A DNA stretch of 64,000 bases from Nostoc sp. NMS2 (GTDB lineage Bacteria; Cyanobacteriota; Cyanobacteriia; Cyanobacteriales; Nostocaceae), in NCBI RefSeq assembly GCF_017115105.1, contig NZ_JABXKH010000135.1:62001-126000 (forward strand), written 5' to 3'. Below, one piece after another: positions 18,861 through 28,623 of this stretch; position 1 is the first letter of the stretch, and every line of letters begins with the position of its first letter. The notes below the pieces were generated by a model. That model saw only the letters and a program-made list of their open reading frames with translations, ran no database searches and was not told the origin of the DNA. The position numbers were made by a program, and so were the translations under genes.

Positions 18861-19883
18861 ATGAATATTTCTATTCTGGTCTTTGGAAAAAATAATTTTA
18901 TCGCCACACTTCCAGATCAGATCCGTTATGCAACGGCTTTTAGTGTAGAAGTTATAGACAATCTGAATCAAGCAGTATCGCGGATTAAAACAGCGCCCCC
19001 CGATATAATACTTGTGCAGGCTAGCTTAGATGGCAGTATGGAACTGTGCAATTGGTTGAAAGAGCAGACCAAACTATCCTGGATATATTGTATTTTATTC
19101 GAGGATCGTTCCCAGCAGCTTACTGATAGAAATAAGGGTTGGCACAGAGAATTAGAAATGAGTGCTGCGGCCCTAAAGCAAGGAGCCGATGCTTATATTT
19201 GGCATCTTATTGATGAAAAAACATACCATAATTTGGCAGAGTTGACTGCCAATCATGGATTAATACTTGCTCAATTGACTGTTGGCTTGCGAAAAGCACA
19301 AAAATATCGAGATTTGATTAGGACAAATGATATGTTATCAGCGATCGCCTTAGCCGATTCGTTGACAGAATTAAATAATCGTCGTGCTTTAGAATGGGAC
19401 TTACCCAGGCAAATTCAAAGAGCTAGAACTCAACAAACTTCCTTGAGTTTGATTATTCTGGATGTAGATCATTTCAAGAAAGTTAACGATACCCACGGGC
19501 ATTTAGTAGGCGATCGCATTTTGCAAGTATTATGTCAGCGTTTGCGACACAATCTGCGCTGTCAAGACACAGCATTCCGCTATGGTGGCGAAGAATTTGT
19601 GATTCTTCTGGCTAACACTACCGATGAAGAAGCACTATTAGTAGCCCGTCGTCTTAATCGCGTAGTTAGCGACGAACCATTTGCACTCAGTAATAAACTA
19701 ACAATTAATATCACCATTAGTCTGGGCACAGCAAGTCTGCAAGCTGACGATGATCAACAAGGAGAGAGTCTTCTGAACCGTGCCGATCAATGTCTCCTAC
19801 AGGCAAAAAATGCTGGGCGTAATCGGGTTATTCACTCAAACTACCTATCTCATGTTTCACATTTGAAAGCTGTTTCTTCATAA
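18861..19883 (+). CDS. Diguanylate cyclase with receiver-like N-terminus
   Basis: 340 residues. Residues 1-140 look like a CheY-type receiver fold (ISILVFGKNNF, then PPDIILVQ), but the phospho-acceptor Asp is replaced in LVQASLDG. The GGDEF domain (about 170-330) has DSLTELNNRRAL, the metal-binding DVDHF, and the active site YGGEEF. RCQD, five residues before GGEEF, fits the RxxD inhibitory site for product feedback. It should therefore make cyclic di-GMP from GTP. No EAL domain is present. It is monocistronic. Confidence 0.88.
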   Translation: MNISILVFGKNNFIATLPDQIRYATAFSVEVIDNLNQAVSRIKTAPPDIILVQASLDGSMELCNWLKEQTKLSWIYCILFEDRSQQLTDRNKGWHRELEMSAAALKQGADAYIWHLIDEKTYHNLAELTANHGLILAQLTVGLRKAQKYRDLIRTNDMLSAIALADSLTELNNRRALEWDLPRQIQRARTQQTSLSLIILDVDHFKKVNDTHGHLVGDRILQVLCQRLRHNLRCQDTAFRYGGEEFVILLANTTDEEALLVARRLNRVVSDEPFALSNKLTINITISLGTASLQADDDQQGESLLNRADQCLLQAKNAGRNRVIHSNYLSHVSHLKAVSS

Positions 19884-19884
19884 T

Positions 19885-20040
19885 TTGTCATTTGTCATTT
19901 GTCATTTGTCATTTGTCATTTGTCATTAATTCTTCCCCTGCTCCCCCGGTTACTGAGCGTAGTCGAAGTATGCTCCCCCTACTCCCCCGGTTACTGAGCG
20001 TAGTCGAAGTATGCTCCCCCTGCCCCCATCTCCCCACTCC
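19885..20040. repeat. TTTGTCA tandem repeats and GCTCCCC repeat tract
   Basis: Six tandem copies of the heptamer TTTGTCA (19885-19927) are followed by two copies of a unit containing CCCCCGGTTACTGAGCGTAG. The tract ends at the stop of the next gene. Confidence 0.85.
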
Positions 20041-20721
20041 CTACTCCCCTCTTACTCCTAACTCAGCATGACAATCTTCAACCGAAGTGCGTTGTCGCAT
20101 GGCATTAACTAAAGCTTCGTAACTAGACCAATTTTCTTGTAGTAGAGTTTTTGCTTGGAGGGCGTGAAACCGCAGTTTCTGTTGATAAACTGATTCAGAA
20201 AAGCCCAAAATTGTCAAGACTCCTATCAGCTTACTTTTATCATCAGAGCCACCCTCAGCATTATTAAAAACTAGGGTTTCAGCAGCAATACCCGCCATCC
20301 AAACAGTGCAGTAACGGTCTAGCATTTGGGCAGTGATTTTACCTACTTCTAATTGAGATGCTAATTCGCTATCATCAAAGCTAACGCCGCCTTGTCCAGG
20401 TTGTCCTAGTTTCCAGGCTTCCCAAGCACTGAGTGTGTAGCCAGTAACGGGAATACCCAGCAGGTAAGCAACCAAAAAATGCCCTGCTTCGTGGTGGACA
20501 ATGCGATCGCGGTGTTCACTTGAAAAACCAGCAATCCAACCTAAAAAAATAGTACCACCCTTGCCTTGCAAGCTAAAACTATCTAAGGTAGCTATGCCTA
20601 AGATGGCGAAGGTTGCCAATGCCGGTACTGCTGGCGACAAATTCAAGAATGGCCCCAGCAGTACCGATAGAGTCATGAGAAAGATAGATATTGCAACTAA
20701 ATTTAAGGTAGTCTGGCTCAT
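20041..20721 (-). CDS. FtsH-like M41 peptidase without AAA domain
   Basis: 226 residues. Two hydrophobic segments (about 7-27 and 33-50) are followed by the zinc-binding motif HHEAGHFLVAYLLG. The GxS and AGIAAE blocks typical of the FtsH peptidase helices come next. The AAA ATPase part of FtsH is absent, as in the FtsHi/Zn-peptidase relatives found in cyanobacteria and plastids. It is probably a thylakoid or plasma membrane protein. Without an ATPase domain it may act with another FtsH or cleave substrates without unfolding them. The C-terminus ends directly in the repeat tract. Confidence 0.82.
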   Translation of the reverse strand: MSQTTLNLVAISIFLMTLSVLLGPFLNLSPAVPALATFAILGIATLDSFSLQGKGGTIFLGWIAGFSSEHRDRIVHHEAGHFLVAYLLGIPVTGYTLSAWEAWKLGQPGQGGVSFDDSELASQLEVGKITAQMLDRYCTVWMAGIAAETLVFNNAEGGSDDKSKLIGVLTILGFSESVYQQKLRFHALQAKTLLQENWSSYEALVNAMRQRTSVEDCHAELGVRGE

Positions 20722-20872
20722 TGAGAATTTTCTGAGTGCAGCTTAATCTTTCTTCATTATGAGGCGATCGCAGTATTTTTTATCGCCGCGACAACTGGAG
20801 TGTCGGACTGAATTTCAAAAATCTGTCTAATACCCAGTATTACGAAACGAGTGTGCGGCTTGTAGAAATCAA

Positions 20873-22057
20873 TTAAACTGATTCAGAAAGTTGCTCATCT
20901 AGACGGCGAAACAAAAACACCCAAAGAGGTAGGGAACTGTTAATCGCAATGAGTCGTACTAAATGACCAGTTGTGACAATTTCAACATTATGATTCAATG
21001 CCAGGGAAACCAAAATCATTTCTGCCGATCCTCCTGGTGCTGTGACTAAGAGACAGGTTAACCAGTCCCAAGAGGTGAATTGCATCGCAAGTATAGCAGC
21101 GATCGCTCCAGCTATGAGAGTCATCGCCACAGACATCAAGGCATAGCCGACAGTCCGCTTCTGAAAGTTGGGTTTTTCTCCCCAATACTCACCAATGGTA
21201 ATTCCCAGGAGCATTTGGCCCAATAAGTTTATTATTGGCGGTGGACTAAAACTAATATCACCCACAAAAGGGAGCCAATGTAGCAAAGGATTAAACCCGA
21301 TACCAATCAACAATGCACCAAAGAAATCGCCTGCGGGAATTTTAAATAATATAGCTGGATAAATTACTAATGCAGTGATTAGAAGTACTAACAAGAGTAA
21401 TTCTAGTTGAGATGGATCGAGATTGAGCCAAGCACCGTTGATTGGGAGTGTTTGCGGATAGTAATTACCAGCTGATGTCCTAGCGATGAAGGGGATCAAA
21501 ACAACTACTGAAGTGACGCGAATCGCCTGAACTAGGGCAACTAAGCTGACATTTTTATTGTAATCGGCAGCGATCGCTGCCATAATTCCGACACCACCCG
21601 GAACTGTAGCCAGCATTGCTGTCAATAGGTTGGTTTTGCTGAGTCGGGCATAAATATAACCAATACAGCTTCCACTCAGCAGCAGAAACAAGGTCAGAAA
21701 AATAAATATGGGAATCCCAGAAGCAACACTAGCTAGATTACCGTGGGTATTGGAAGCGCCGACAGTTAAGCCTACAAGTGCCATTCCCACTTTTCTAGCA
21801 GTGCGGTTAGGTTGGGGAGAATATTCATAAAAAATTCGACACCCTTGAAGAACTACTGTACCAGCAGCAATCCCGCCAAATATCCAGGCAATCCTACCAA
21901 TTTGGAACTTGGCGAGGAGTAAACCCAGAGGTAATGCTAGAAGCATTTCCAAGACAAGGACAATTAGTTGCTTCGTAAATAGCTGTTGTTTGGTAACAAC
22001 AGGATTTTCATGAGTGTGTTCTTCTAGGCTGGGAGCAACACTTATGCTTTGATTCAT
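20873..22057 (-). CDS. AbrB-family membrane protein (putative transporter)
   Basis: 394 residues with about ten hydrophobic segments and two similar halves. Signature blocks are NLASVASGIPIFIFL, LLTAMLATVPGGVGIMAAIA in the first half and LTCLLVTAPGGSAEMILV in the second. The repeated TxPGG motif defines this family, long mislabelled as ammonia monooxygenase. Function is not established; transport of a small metabolite is likely. ATG at 22057 is chosen over a TTG three codons upstream. Confidence 0.83.
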   Translation of the reverse strand: MNQSISVAPSLEEHTHENPVVTKQQLFTKQLIVLVLEMLLALPLGLLLAKFQIGRIAWIFGGIAAGTVVLQGCRIFYEYSPQPNRTARKVGMALVGLTVGASNTHGNLASVASGIPIFIFLTLFLLLSGSCIGYIYARLSKTNLLTAMLATVPGGVGIMAAIAADYNKNVSLVALVQAIRVTSVVVLIPFIARTSAGNYYPQTLPINGAWLNLDPSQLELLLLVLLITALVIYPAILFKIPAGDFFGALLIGIGFNPLLHWLPFVGDISFSPPPIINLLGQMLLGITIGEYWGEKPNFQKRTVGYALMSVAMTLIAGAIAAILAMQFTSWDWLTCLLVTAPGGSAEMILVSLALNHNVEIVTTGHLVRLIAINSSLPLWVFLFRRLDEQLSESV

Positions 22058-22187
22058 CAATAACAAGCTTTTTTATTAATTTAACGCTTCGCGCAAGTCC
22101 CCATCTTCAAGGTACTCCTAAGAGGTTGTTTGAAAAGTGGTTGGCTGTATCTTTGCACTTATTGATCCCCCCTAACCCCCCTTAAAA

Positions 22188-22398
22188 AGCTACGGTGTAC
22201 ACATCTCTCTACAAAACCAAAATGTTGTAGATCCTCCTAAATCCACGCCACTTGCTTCACTTGGGGAGACCCCAAGACCGCAGTGGCTCCCCTTAAAAAG
22301 GGGGACTTTGAGAGGTTTTTGCCCCCCTTTTTAAGGGGGGTTGGGGGGATCAAAAGGCTATGGAGCAACTTTCCAAAACTTGTGTGTACACCGTAGCT
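22188..22398. mobile_element. 211-bp inverted-repeat element nested in another repeat
   Basis: Ends in perfect 16-bp inverted repeats AGCTACGGTGTACACA and TGTGTACACCGTAGCT. The flanks CCCCCCTTAAAA and AAAAGGGGGAAACC are the two halves of a common CCCCC/GGGGG hairpin repeat, so it seems to have inserted in that repeat. No ORF of note is inside; the core carries further GGGGG hairpins. It occupies most of 22058-22491. Confidence 0.7.
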
Positions 22399-22491
22399 TC
22401 AAAAGGGGGAAACCGGAGTCAAAGTCCTGTTGTTTAAAAATCAAATAGGAATCCCATATGAACTGAATGCTATATTTACTAACTTTTGGTA

Positions 22492-23673
22492 TTATTTATT
22501 ACTGACAACCTCTAGACCTGTCCTAGCTATTGATTTAATATCAACACCCTGATCGTTTAGTAGCACTACTATAGTGGTATTTTGATTGGGCAGATATGCC
22601 AGCAATGTTGTGAAGCCATAAGCTATACCACTATGGCCAATTGCTGTTTCCAAAGGAGATGAGAACCGTTCTACACCTAACCCATAACTATAGCTTTCGC
22701 CATTATTTTTAAATTTCAGCATTTCTTTCATCATCTTAGAGGAAAGTAAGCTTTTTTTGACAAATAACGCTTTAGCAAACTTGGCTAAATCTTCTGCTGT
22801 TGAAACCAATCCACCATCACCTAAACCGTTGCCATCATTGATTTGGGCGTAGGTATCTAGCTTACCATCCTTATTGCGATCGCCATAACCTGTAGCGACT
22901 TCTCCAATTATCGGTTCGCGCAATTCCGTGAAGGTATGTTTTAATCCTAATGGTTTTAAAATCTGACTGCGGATTGCTTGTGCGAGAGTTTCCCTAGTTA
23001 TATTTTCAACGATCAGTTCTAAAAGAATGTAGTTGCAATCAGTATAAATAAATTTTTCTCCAGGATTTGCCTGTGGTTGTTCTTGGTACATATACTGAAT
23101 AGCTTCTCTGGCTGTCCAAGGCTGTGAGCGACTTCTTTTTGCAGTAGCTTGAATAAACTCTTTTGTATCTAAGTATTCAGCAACACCACTGGTGTGGTTG
23201 AGCAGTTGACGAACTGTAATTTGGTCGCTGTTGATAATATGAGGAGTGATGTCTCTTGGTAGGTAGGTTGCGATCACTCGATCTAATTTTATCTTCCCTT
23301 GCTCCACTAATTTCAGCACAACCACCGCCATAAAAGTTTTACTCATACTGGCAATGGAAAAGCCATCTGTGGGTTTCATCCGAGTTTTAGTTGACAAGTT
23401 ATTGACACCAGATGCTCCCAGCCAAGAACCTTTAGGTGTAGAAATATACATTACTGCACCAGGGATTTTTTCTTCTGCAACTATCTCATTTAAAAGTGTC
23501 TGTAGCTGAGAACTTTTTCCAACGGTGGAGGTAGATATGACTTGTTTAGCAAAAGATTTTTCAATTACTCTCTGACTAATGTTATTACTTACTAGATATC
23601 CTGCAAAACCAAGGGAAATCACAAAGACTATTGCAAATAAAATTTTTCTTAAAACCAAAAATTTTAGGTTCAT
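22492..23673 (-). CDS. Serine hydrolase of the beta-lactamase/DD-peptidase class
   Basis: 393 residues. An N-terminal hydrophobic segment (about 9-27) acts as membrane anchor or signal. The nucleophile motif SxxK is visible as SMSK, the second motif as YTDCNY, and the HSG in IGHSGIAYG replaces KTG. LLNHTSG is also typical. Such proteins (class C-like, EstB, AmpH) act on peptidoglycan peptides or esters in the periplasm; the substrate is unknown. ATG at 23673 is chosen because the 29 residues before it precede the anchor without a family match. Confidence 0.85.
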   Translation of the reverse strand: MNLKFLVLRKILFAIVFVISLGFAGYLVSNNISQRVIEKSFAKQVISTSTVGKSSQLQTLLNEIVAEEKIPGAVMYISTPKGSWLGASGVNNLSTKTRMKPTDGFSIASMSKTFMAVVVLKLVEQGKIKLDRVIATYLPRDITPHIINSDQITVRQLLNHTSGVAEYLDTKEFIQATAKRSRSQPWTAREAIQYMYQEQPQANPGEKFIYTDCNYILLELIVENITRETLAQAIRSQILKPLGLKHTFTELREPIIGEVATGYGDRNKDGKLDTYAQINDGNGLGDGGLVSTAEDLAKFAKALFVKKSLLSSKMMKEMLKFKNNGESYSYGLGVERFSSPLETAIGHSGIAYGFTTLLAYLPNQNTTIVVLLNDQGVDIKSIARTGLEVVSNK

Positions 23674-23764
23674 TTTACTTCCTAAATAGAAACCTACCCG
23701 ATTTAGATCAACGAGAATAAAAAAGACATCTGATAAGTAAATTGGCGCGAAAAAACCCAACTAT

Positions 23765-23853
23765 GTTACGAAACATAGGCTTAAAGCCCTTACTAATGAC
23801 CAATGACAAATGACAGCCCTCACCAGTTAGCTTTAATTGCGCCGACCTACTTA
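23765..23853. repeat. Dispersed repeat F, copy 2
   Basis: Reverse complement of the unit at 440-620, ending in GCTTTAATTGCGCCGACCT, without the inserted tandem repeat. Confidence 0.75.
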
Positions 23854-23917
23854 TACAAATAGCATTGCTCTATTTCCAGATTAGTATCAAAATTTCAATT
23901 TACCAACTCTCATAAAT

Positions 23918-24757
23918 ATGACAATGCCAACTAAAAGCAAAACTAAAGCCACTGTTTGGGTAGTGGAAAAAGGTAAAGTACGACCTCGTTTAGATCATCT
24001 CACTACTGAGGAACCTTTAGAAATTCGTCTTGTTCCTTTCCAGAAGACGGTAGCTGTGACAATGCGGACACCAGGGGCAGATTTTGAACTAGCAGCTGGT
24101 TTCCTCTACAGTGAAGGAGTCGTTAGCCGCAGAGAAGATATCCGACGGATAAGCTACTGCGTTGATGAATTAGTAGATGGTGAGCAACGCCATAATATTG
24201 TAAATGTAGAATTGCGGGATGGGTTGATTCCAGATTTACAGCCTTTGGAGCGTCATTTTTATACCAGTAGCGCCTGTGGGGTGTGTGGTAAAGCTAGCCT
24301 TGAGGCTTTGCGTCTGCGGGGATGTCCAGTGATTCCTTCTGGCCCGACAGTAACACCTGAGATCGTATACAGCCTACCTGATAAGCTCCGGGCTGCTCAA
24401 GGTATCTTCACAGCTACAGGAGGTTTGCACGCTGCGGCTCTCTTCGATACTCAAGGTAATTTGTTAAACCTGTGGGAGGATGTTGGAAGACACAATGCTT
24501 TGGATAAATTGATTGGTACAGCTTTTCTCAGTGACGAATTGCCTTTAAATAATTGTATTGTTCTGGTAAGCGGACGCTCTAGTTTTGAGATTTTGCAAAA
24601 GTCTACAACTGCTGGAGTTCCCATTGTTTGTTCTGTTTCCGCTCCCAGTAGTTTAGCGGTATCTGTAGCCAAGGAATTTGGGATTACCTTAATTGGATTT
24701 CTGCGTGGAGAACGGTTCAATATTTACACTGGTTTGCAAAGAATTAACGCTGTATAA
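23918..24757 (+). CDS. fdhD: Sulfurtransferase FdhD
   Basis: 279 residues. FdhD passes sulfur from a cysteine desulfurase to the molybdenum cofactor of formate dehydrogenases. The conserved SSACGVCGK motif carries the two functional Cys. Other family blocks are TPGADFELAAGFLYSEG, FTATGGLHAAAL and EDVGRHNALDKLIG. No formate dehydrogenase gene is in the window, so it may serve another Mo/W-bis-MGD enzyme encoded elsewhere. It is transcribed divergently from the serine hydrolase. Confidence 0.94.
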   Translation: MTMPTKSKTKATVWVVEKGKVRPRLDHLTTEEPLEIRLVPFQKTVAVTMRTPGADFELAAGFLYSEGVVSRREDIRRISYCVDELVDGEQRHNIVNVELRDGLIPDLQPLERHFYTSSACGVCGKASLEALRLRGCPVIPSGPTVTPEIVYSLPDKLRAAQGIFTATGGLHAAALFDTQGNLLNLWEDVGRHNALDKLIGTAFLSDELPLNNCIVLVSGRSSFEILQKSTTAGVPIVCSVSAPSSLAVSVAKEFGITLIGFLRGERFNIYTGLQRINAV

Positions 24758-24937
24758 GAACACGGATTTAATCATAATTTATTTTTTATAGCCATTTTTA
24801 GGTATTTGCTGTACTTCCCCAGCACTGTATGGATTTGAGACAATTTTCCTTCAAAAATGTTTAAGTCCCGTTAGCTAAAGGCATAACGCACCCTATAAAA
24901 CAATACGGTTCAGTTAAGGCTAATAACTAAAACTGGC

Positions 24938-25012
24938 GTAGGTTAGGTTGAGGAACGAAACCCGACATTATCAAGGCTTTGTTGGGTTTCGCTGTCGCTC
25001 CACCCAACCTAC
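24938..25012. repeat. Palindromic repeat A, copy 3
   Basis: GTAGGTTAGGTTGAGG pairs with CTCCACCCAACCTAC. A fragment of repeat B (CAATACGGTTCAGTTAAGG) lies just before it at 24901. Confidence 0.75.
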
Positions 25013-25056
25013 TATTCTTCTTAACTATATAAAATAGAAAAAATATACAGGGGTTT

Positions 25057-25698
25057 TCAATCCTGAATTTTAGCTGTCTTGAGCCAAGATATTGAACCGT
25101 TAATTGCTATGAATAGCAGAATAACATAAAGAAAAGCAATAAATTTAACTTCTTTAACATAATATAATCCAATGCCAATTACATCAACGATGATCCAGTA
25201 ATACCAGCTTTCAATCCTTTTTTGCACCATAAGCCACATAGCAGTAAAGCTCATGATTGTTGTAAGTGCATCTAAGTAAGGAAAAGAAGCTTTCTCTAGA
25301 AATATTGCAGGGAGTAACAGGTGAATTTGACTCATCAAAGCTCCCGTTGCAAACGAAATTGCTATTGTGATTGCTGCAATCAAAACAATTTTACGCGGTG
25401 GACTATATCGAATCTGCAAAACCTTACCAGAATTAGGTATACTCCATCGCCACCAGCCATATACACTAACAACTAAATAGTAGATTTGTTCTAACATATC
25501 CGAATACAAACGGATTTGATAAAAAAGCGCCATATATAGCAATACACTTACTATTCCAACAGGCCAAGTCAGAATTTTCCTTTGAGAAATTAGCCACGCC
25601 GACCATAAATAAAAGACCGTTCCCAAGAGTTCTATGTAGCTCATAGGATATCCTATAATATTGAAGGCTATAGTATTTACACTCCAAAATTCCAGCAT
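25057..25698 (-). CDS. pnuC: Nicotinamide riboside / NMN transporter PnuC
   Basis: 213 residues with about seven hydrophobic segments. The early ELLGTVFYLWSAWLISQRK and TWPVGIVSVLLYMALFYQ blocks and the YLVVSVYGWWRW motif are those of PnuC uptake carriers. It brings a pyridine nucleoside across the plasma membrane for phosphorylation inside. The gene is 11 bp downstream of nadR on the same strand, so the two form an NAD salvage operon. ATG at 25698. Confidence 0.93.
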   Translation of the reverse strand: MLEFWSVNTIAFNIIGYPMSYIELLGTVFYLWSAWLISQRKILTWPVGIVSVLLYMALFYQIRLYSDMLEQIYYLVVSVYGWWRWSIPNSGKVLQIRYSPPRKIVLIAAITIAISFATGALMSQIHLLLPAIFLEKASFPYLDALTTIMSFTAMWLMVQKRIESWYYWIIVDVIGIGLYYVKEVKFIAFLYVILLFIAINGSISWLKTAKIQD

Positions 25699-25709
25699 AT
25701 TTATACACT

Positions 25710-26738
25710 TTATAAAATAATTTTATTGAAAAATAGCTCTCCCAGGTTGGTATATTTCTGGTAACAGGACAATACTTTTTTAACAATATTAATACGTGTA
25801 TTGAGTTCGCCAGATAAGCGAAAAAATGGAATTTTTCTCACAATTAAATCGCTTTCAATTTGTTTTTGAAATATGGTACGGTTTGCTTCTCCAGAACGAT
25901 CCCAGGTATCATCGTAGGGTATGTCTTTATCGCAAAGAAACACTAAATCATAGCGCGACATGGCTTGATGGGCAAGTTCTGCTAACTCTAGGGCAACAGT
26001 TTTGTGGTAATACAACGAGAATTGATAGGTTGTCAATGCATTGGTATCTGTAAATAAGTACTGGTTTGCTTGCAATAATAAGGCTTCTTCACGTTCTAAA
26101 TGCCCTTTGGCAATTTCCACAAGTTGCGAGAGCGAAAGTCGTCTGTTAATTTGATTTTTTTCCCAATACTCGCGCCCGTACTCCGGCATCCATACAGTGT
26201 TGTACTCTTTAGCTAATTGTGATGCAATGGTGGTTTTACCAGTTGAAGGAGCGCCCAAAAAAACAATGTTAGCGATCAAATCGCGGTATACATCAGGATG
26301 TAAATACTTCCGAAATGCGTAAGTGTCTCTTCTAACTTGCGTTCCTGAAATAGGAAGAGTTTGGCGATCGCAATCCACAAGTCGATTAACTGCTCCTAGT
26401 GCCTGACTTACGTGTTCACCGTAAAATTCACTACAGTAAAAGTGGGTAATTTTTTTTGATTCCAGTTGTTTCAGGATGTAATCTTCGTGCTTTTTCTTTA
26501 TCTCAGGAGTGTCCCCAATCTCGATTGGGCCATCCCAAGCTTCAATAACCTGGATTTGGGGATAAATTTTCCGCAGCCAGTTAGCTCTAACGGTTAGAGG
26601 AATAGCAGTCACCTCTGGACACTCATAAATCATCACAAACACTTCATCCATCTCTGCTAAAGCAGTTTCAATCACTAATTGATGTCCTTTGTGGAGAGGT
26701 GCGTATTTGCCTAGCGTGAGTCCGCATTTACCAGCCAT
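25710..26738 (-). CDS. nadR: NadR-like NMN adenylyltransferase / ribosylnicotinamide kinase
   Basis: 342 residues, two domains. The N-terminal nucleotidyltransferase has GKYAPLHKGHQLVIE (HxGH) and ISGTQVRRD. The C-terminal kinase has the Walker A FLGAPSTGKTTIASQLA and the EYGREYW motif. It phosphorylates nicotinamide riboside and adenylates NMN to NAD. Unlike the enterobacterial NadR it lacks an N-terminal helix-turn-helix, so it is a salvage enzyme and not a repressor. First gene of the nadR-pnuC operon. Confidence 0.93.
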   Translation of the reverse strand: MAGKCGLTLGKYAPLHKGHQLVIETALAEMDEVFVMIYECPEVTAIPLTVRANWLRKIYPQIQVIEAWDGPIEIGDTPEIKKKHEDYILKQLESKKITHFYCSEFYGEHVSQALGAVNRLVDCDRQTLPISGTQVRRDTYAFRKYLHPDVYRDLIANIVFLGAPSTGKTTIASQLAKEYNTVWMPEYGREYWEKNQINRRLSLSQLVEIAKGHLEREEALLLQANQYLFTDTNALTTYQFSLYYHKTVALELAELAHQAMSRYDLVFLCDKDIPYDDTWDRSGEANRTIFQKQIESDLIVRKIPFFRLSGELNTRINIVKKVLSCYQKYTNLGELFFNKIIL

Positions 26739-26944
26739 AATTTTGACTTCCCTTAGCTTTATATTTGAATAACACTAATGTCTGTTTAAAACCTTGCAAA
26801 CTGCATGATAGCAATCAGGAAAAGGCGTAGCCTCTCTTGTTGCGGCAGAGGTATTATTTTTCAGACAAATTTTTTAATATACGGAATGACTCAAGTATGG
26901 TTACACTACCGACATAGTAATCACTGGTGGTGGAATACCGAGCG

Positions 26945-28273
26945 ATGTATAAAAATGTTAAAAAATTTACTGCTATTTTTCTGTTGGTTTTTCTGTTGAT
27001 TGTTTCTATCAACTTTGCAGTAATTGCTCAAAATAGTTCAGATGGCCCTTCTGTAAATTTTGCATCACCTCAGATATGTTCAGTGCCTCCTGGTCTGAAA
27101 ACTCAACAAGTCATTGCCGACAATGGTCGTAATCAAGTTAAGATGGGCGATCGCATCAGGGTAAGAGTTGAAGGATTATCAGCAGCCACCAAAAATACAA
27201 CGGCTAATGTCAGCAATTCATTTGATCCTCGACAATTAGTGTTGTACCTGGATGGCTATGAACTAGAGGATGTTCACGGAGAACCAGTCATCGTCATGGT
27301 TCCGGGTAAAGATCAGCAGAAAATTGTTGATGATAATTGGTTAGCTTTTCGGCTTGAGCGTACCGACTCGTCTCAAGCTGCATGGAATACGCTTCTTGGT
27401 CAGGCAAATAGATACAGTATTAATGTAATAGCGGGGGTAGGCTGTCCTAGAAAACTGGCGATTCCGGTGAGCAATCCTCTATCACCTCCTCAATTAAAAA
27501 TAGTTCTGTTATCGTGGCGATTTTGGCTGTGTCTGCTTTTAGTGCTGGCTATTGTATTAATATTCATCAGGTATTGCCGAAGCACTCTTCGTAGCCCTGG
27601 AATAGAAGGAGTTTACTCTAAAAAAGAGGTGATTGGTGGGCAAGAACTGTTGATTCCAGAAAAGGCGGAACTTGAAAAAGAAAATCGAAAAAGCCGAATT
27701 GCTCAATTTTTTCTTGGTAGAAAAAAACTAAACAAAAACCCGTTCAGTCTATCGATATCTCAACTTGCTTTTTGGACATTTCTAATTTTTGGTTCTTACC
27801 TGATTATCTATGGCATAACAGGGGATTATACCAATATTTTGACCCAACAATCACTAATATTATTGGGAATCAATTCTATAACTGTGTTTGGTACTTCCTT
27901 AATTGATGGGCAAGGGAATGAGAGAAATAGAAAAGGTAGTCAACGCGTTTCTGAAGGTTTTTTCTATGATATATTGTCGGATATTAATGGAGTCAACTTT
28001 CACCGCTTCCAAACATTTATTTGGACAGTTGCTATTGGACTATTCTTTGTTTGGGAGGTCATTAAAAATCTGGCAATGCCGGAATTTGATGAAACACTTT
28101 TGACACTACAAGGAATCAGTGCTGCAACATATCTTGGACTGAGAGGGCAAGAGCAGCATGGTATGACAAAAGAGCCGGAATCTACAACCATAGAAGATAA
28201 TTCATCTGAACAACCGCTTCCACCAGCACAAGATAATCCACCGGAGAGCGATTCATCGATTCCTGCTAGCTAA
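26945..28273 (+). CDS. Membrane protein of unknown function
   Basis: 442 residues. An N-terminal hydrophobic stretch (about 8-27) is probably a signal or anchor. A periplasmic beta-rich region with DRIRVRVEGLS and LVLYLDGYEL follows. TM helices come near residues 185-205, then a basic loop, then three more (FSLSISQLAFWTFLIFGSYL and following). The C-terminus is Pro/Glu/Ser-rich. I have no firm family name; the last membrane block resembles one seen in several bacterial envelope proteins. ATG at 26945 has GGTGGTGGA upstream and is preferred to a GTG at 26927. Confidence 0.7.
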   Translation: MYKNVKKFTAIFLLVFLLIVSINFAVIAQNSSDGPSVNFASPQICSVPPGLKTQQVIADNGRNQVKMGDRIRVRVEGLSAATKNTTANVSNSFDPRQLVLYLDGYELEDVHGEPVIVMVPGKDQQKIVDDNWLAFRLERTDSSQAAWNTLLGQANRYSINVIAGVGCPRKLAIPVSNPLSPPQLKIVLLSWRFWLCLLLVLAIVLIFIRYCRSTLRSPGIEGVYSKKEVIGGQELLIPEKAELEKENRKSRIAQFFLGRKKLNKNPFSLSISQLAFWTFLIFGSYLIIYGITGDYTNILTQQSLILLGINSITVFGTSLIDGQGNERNRKGSQRVSEGFFYDILSDINGVNFHRFQTFIWTVAIGLFFVWEVIKNLAMPEFDETLLTLQGISAATYLGLRGQEQHGMTKEPESTTIEDNSSEQPLPPAQDNPPESDSSIPAS

Positions 28274-28452
28274 ATTCTAGAGTCATTTGGTGCATTACAA
28301 GGTTGGATTTTTAGCTGCGATCGCTCAAATAGGTGTTACTGAATAACAGCTACTAAATACTACAAATTAGGGCGATCGCACTTACTCAAGACCATATATA
28401 AAGCAATACTGTTTAGTAATATATTTTAGTAAAAGCAATAATTTAAAATATT

Positions 28453-28586
28453 GCGCCGTGTGCAACTTTCTTTCAAACCTAACCCCCGACCCCTTCCCTG
28501 CAAGGGAAGGGGAGCAAGAATCAAAGCCTCTCTCGTTTCGGGAGAGGTTTGGAAGTGGGGTTCTAAGAATAAGTTGCACATCGCGT
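28453..28586. mobile_element. MITE E, copy A (134 bp)
   Basis: Ends GCGCCGTGTGCAACTTTC and AAGTTGCACATCGCGT are inverted repeats. Flanked by the 6-bp direct repeat AATATT (28447-28452 and 28587-28592). The core holds CCTTCCCTGCAAGGGAAGG. A second copy, inverted, lies at 32556-32690. It accounts for most of the spacer 28274-28623. Confidence 0.85.
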
Positions 28587-28623
28587 AATATTAGGATCAG
28601 CTAAATTTGCAATCATACTTTGT

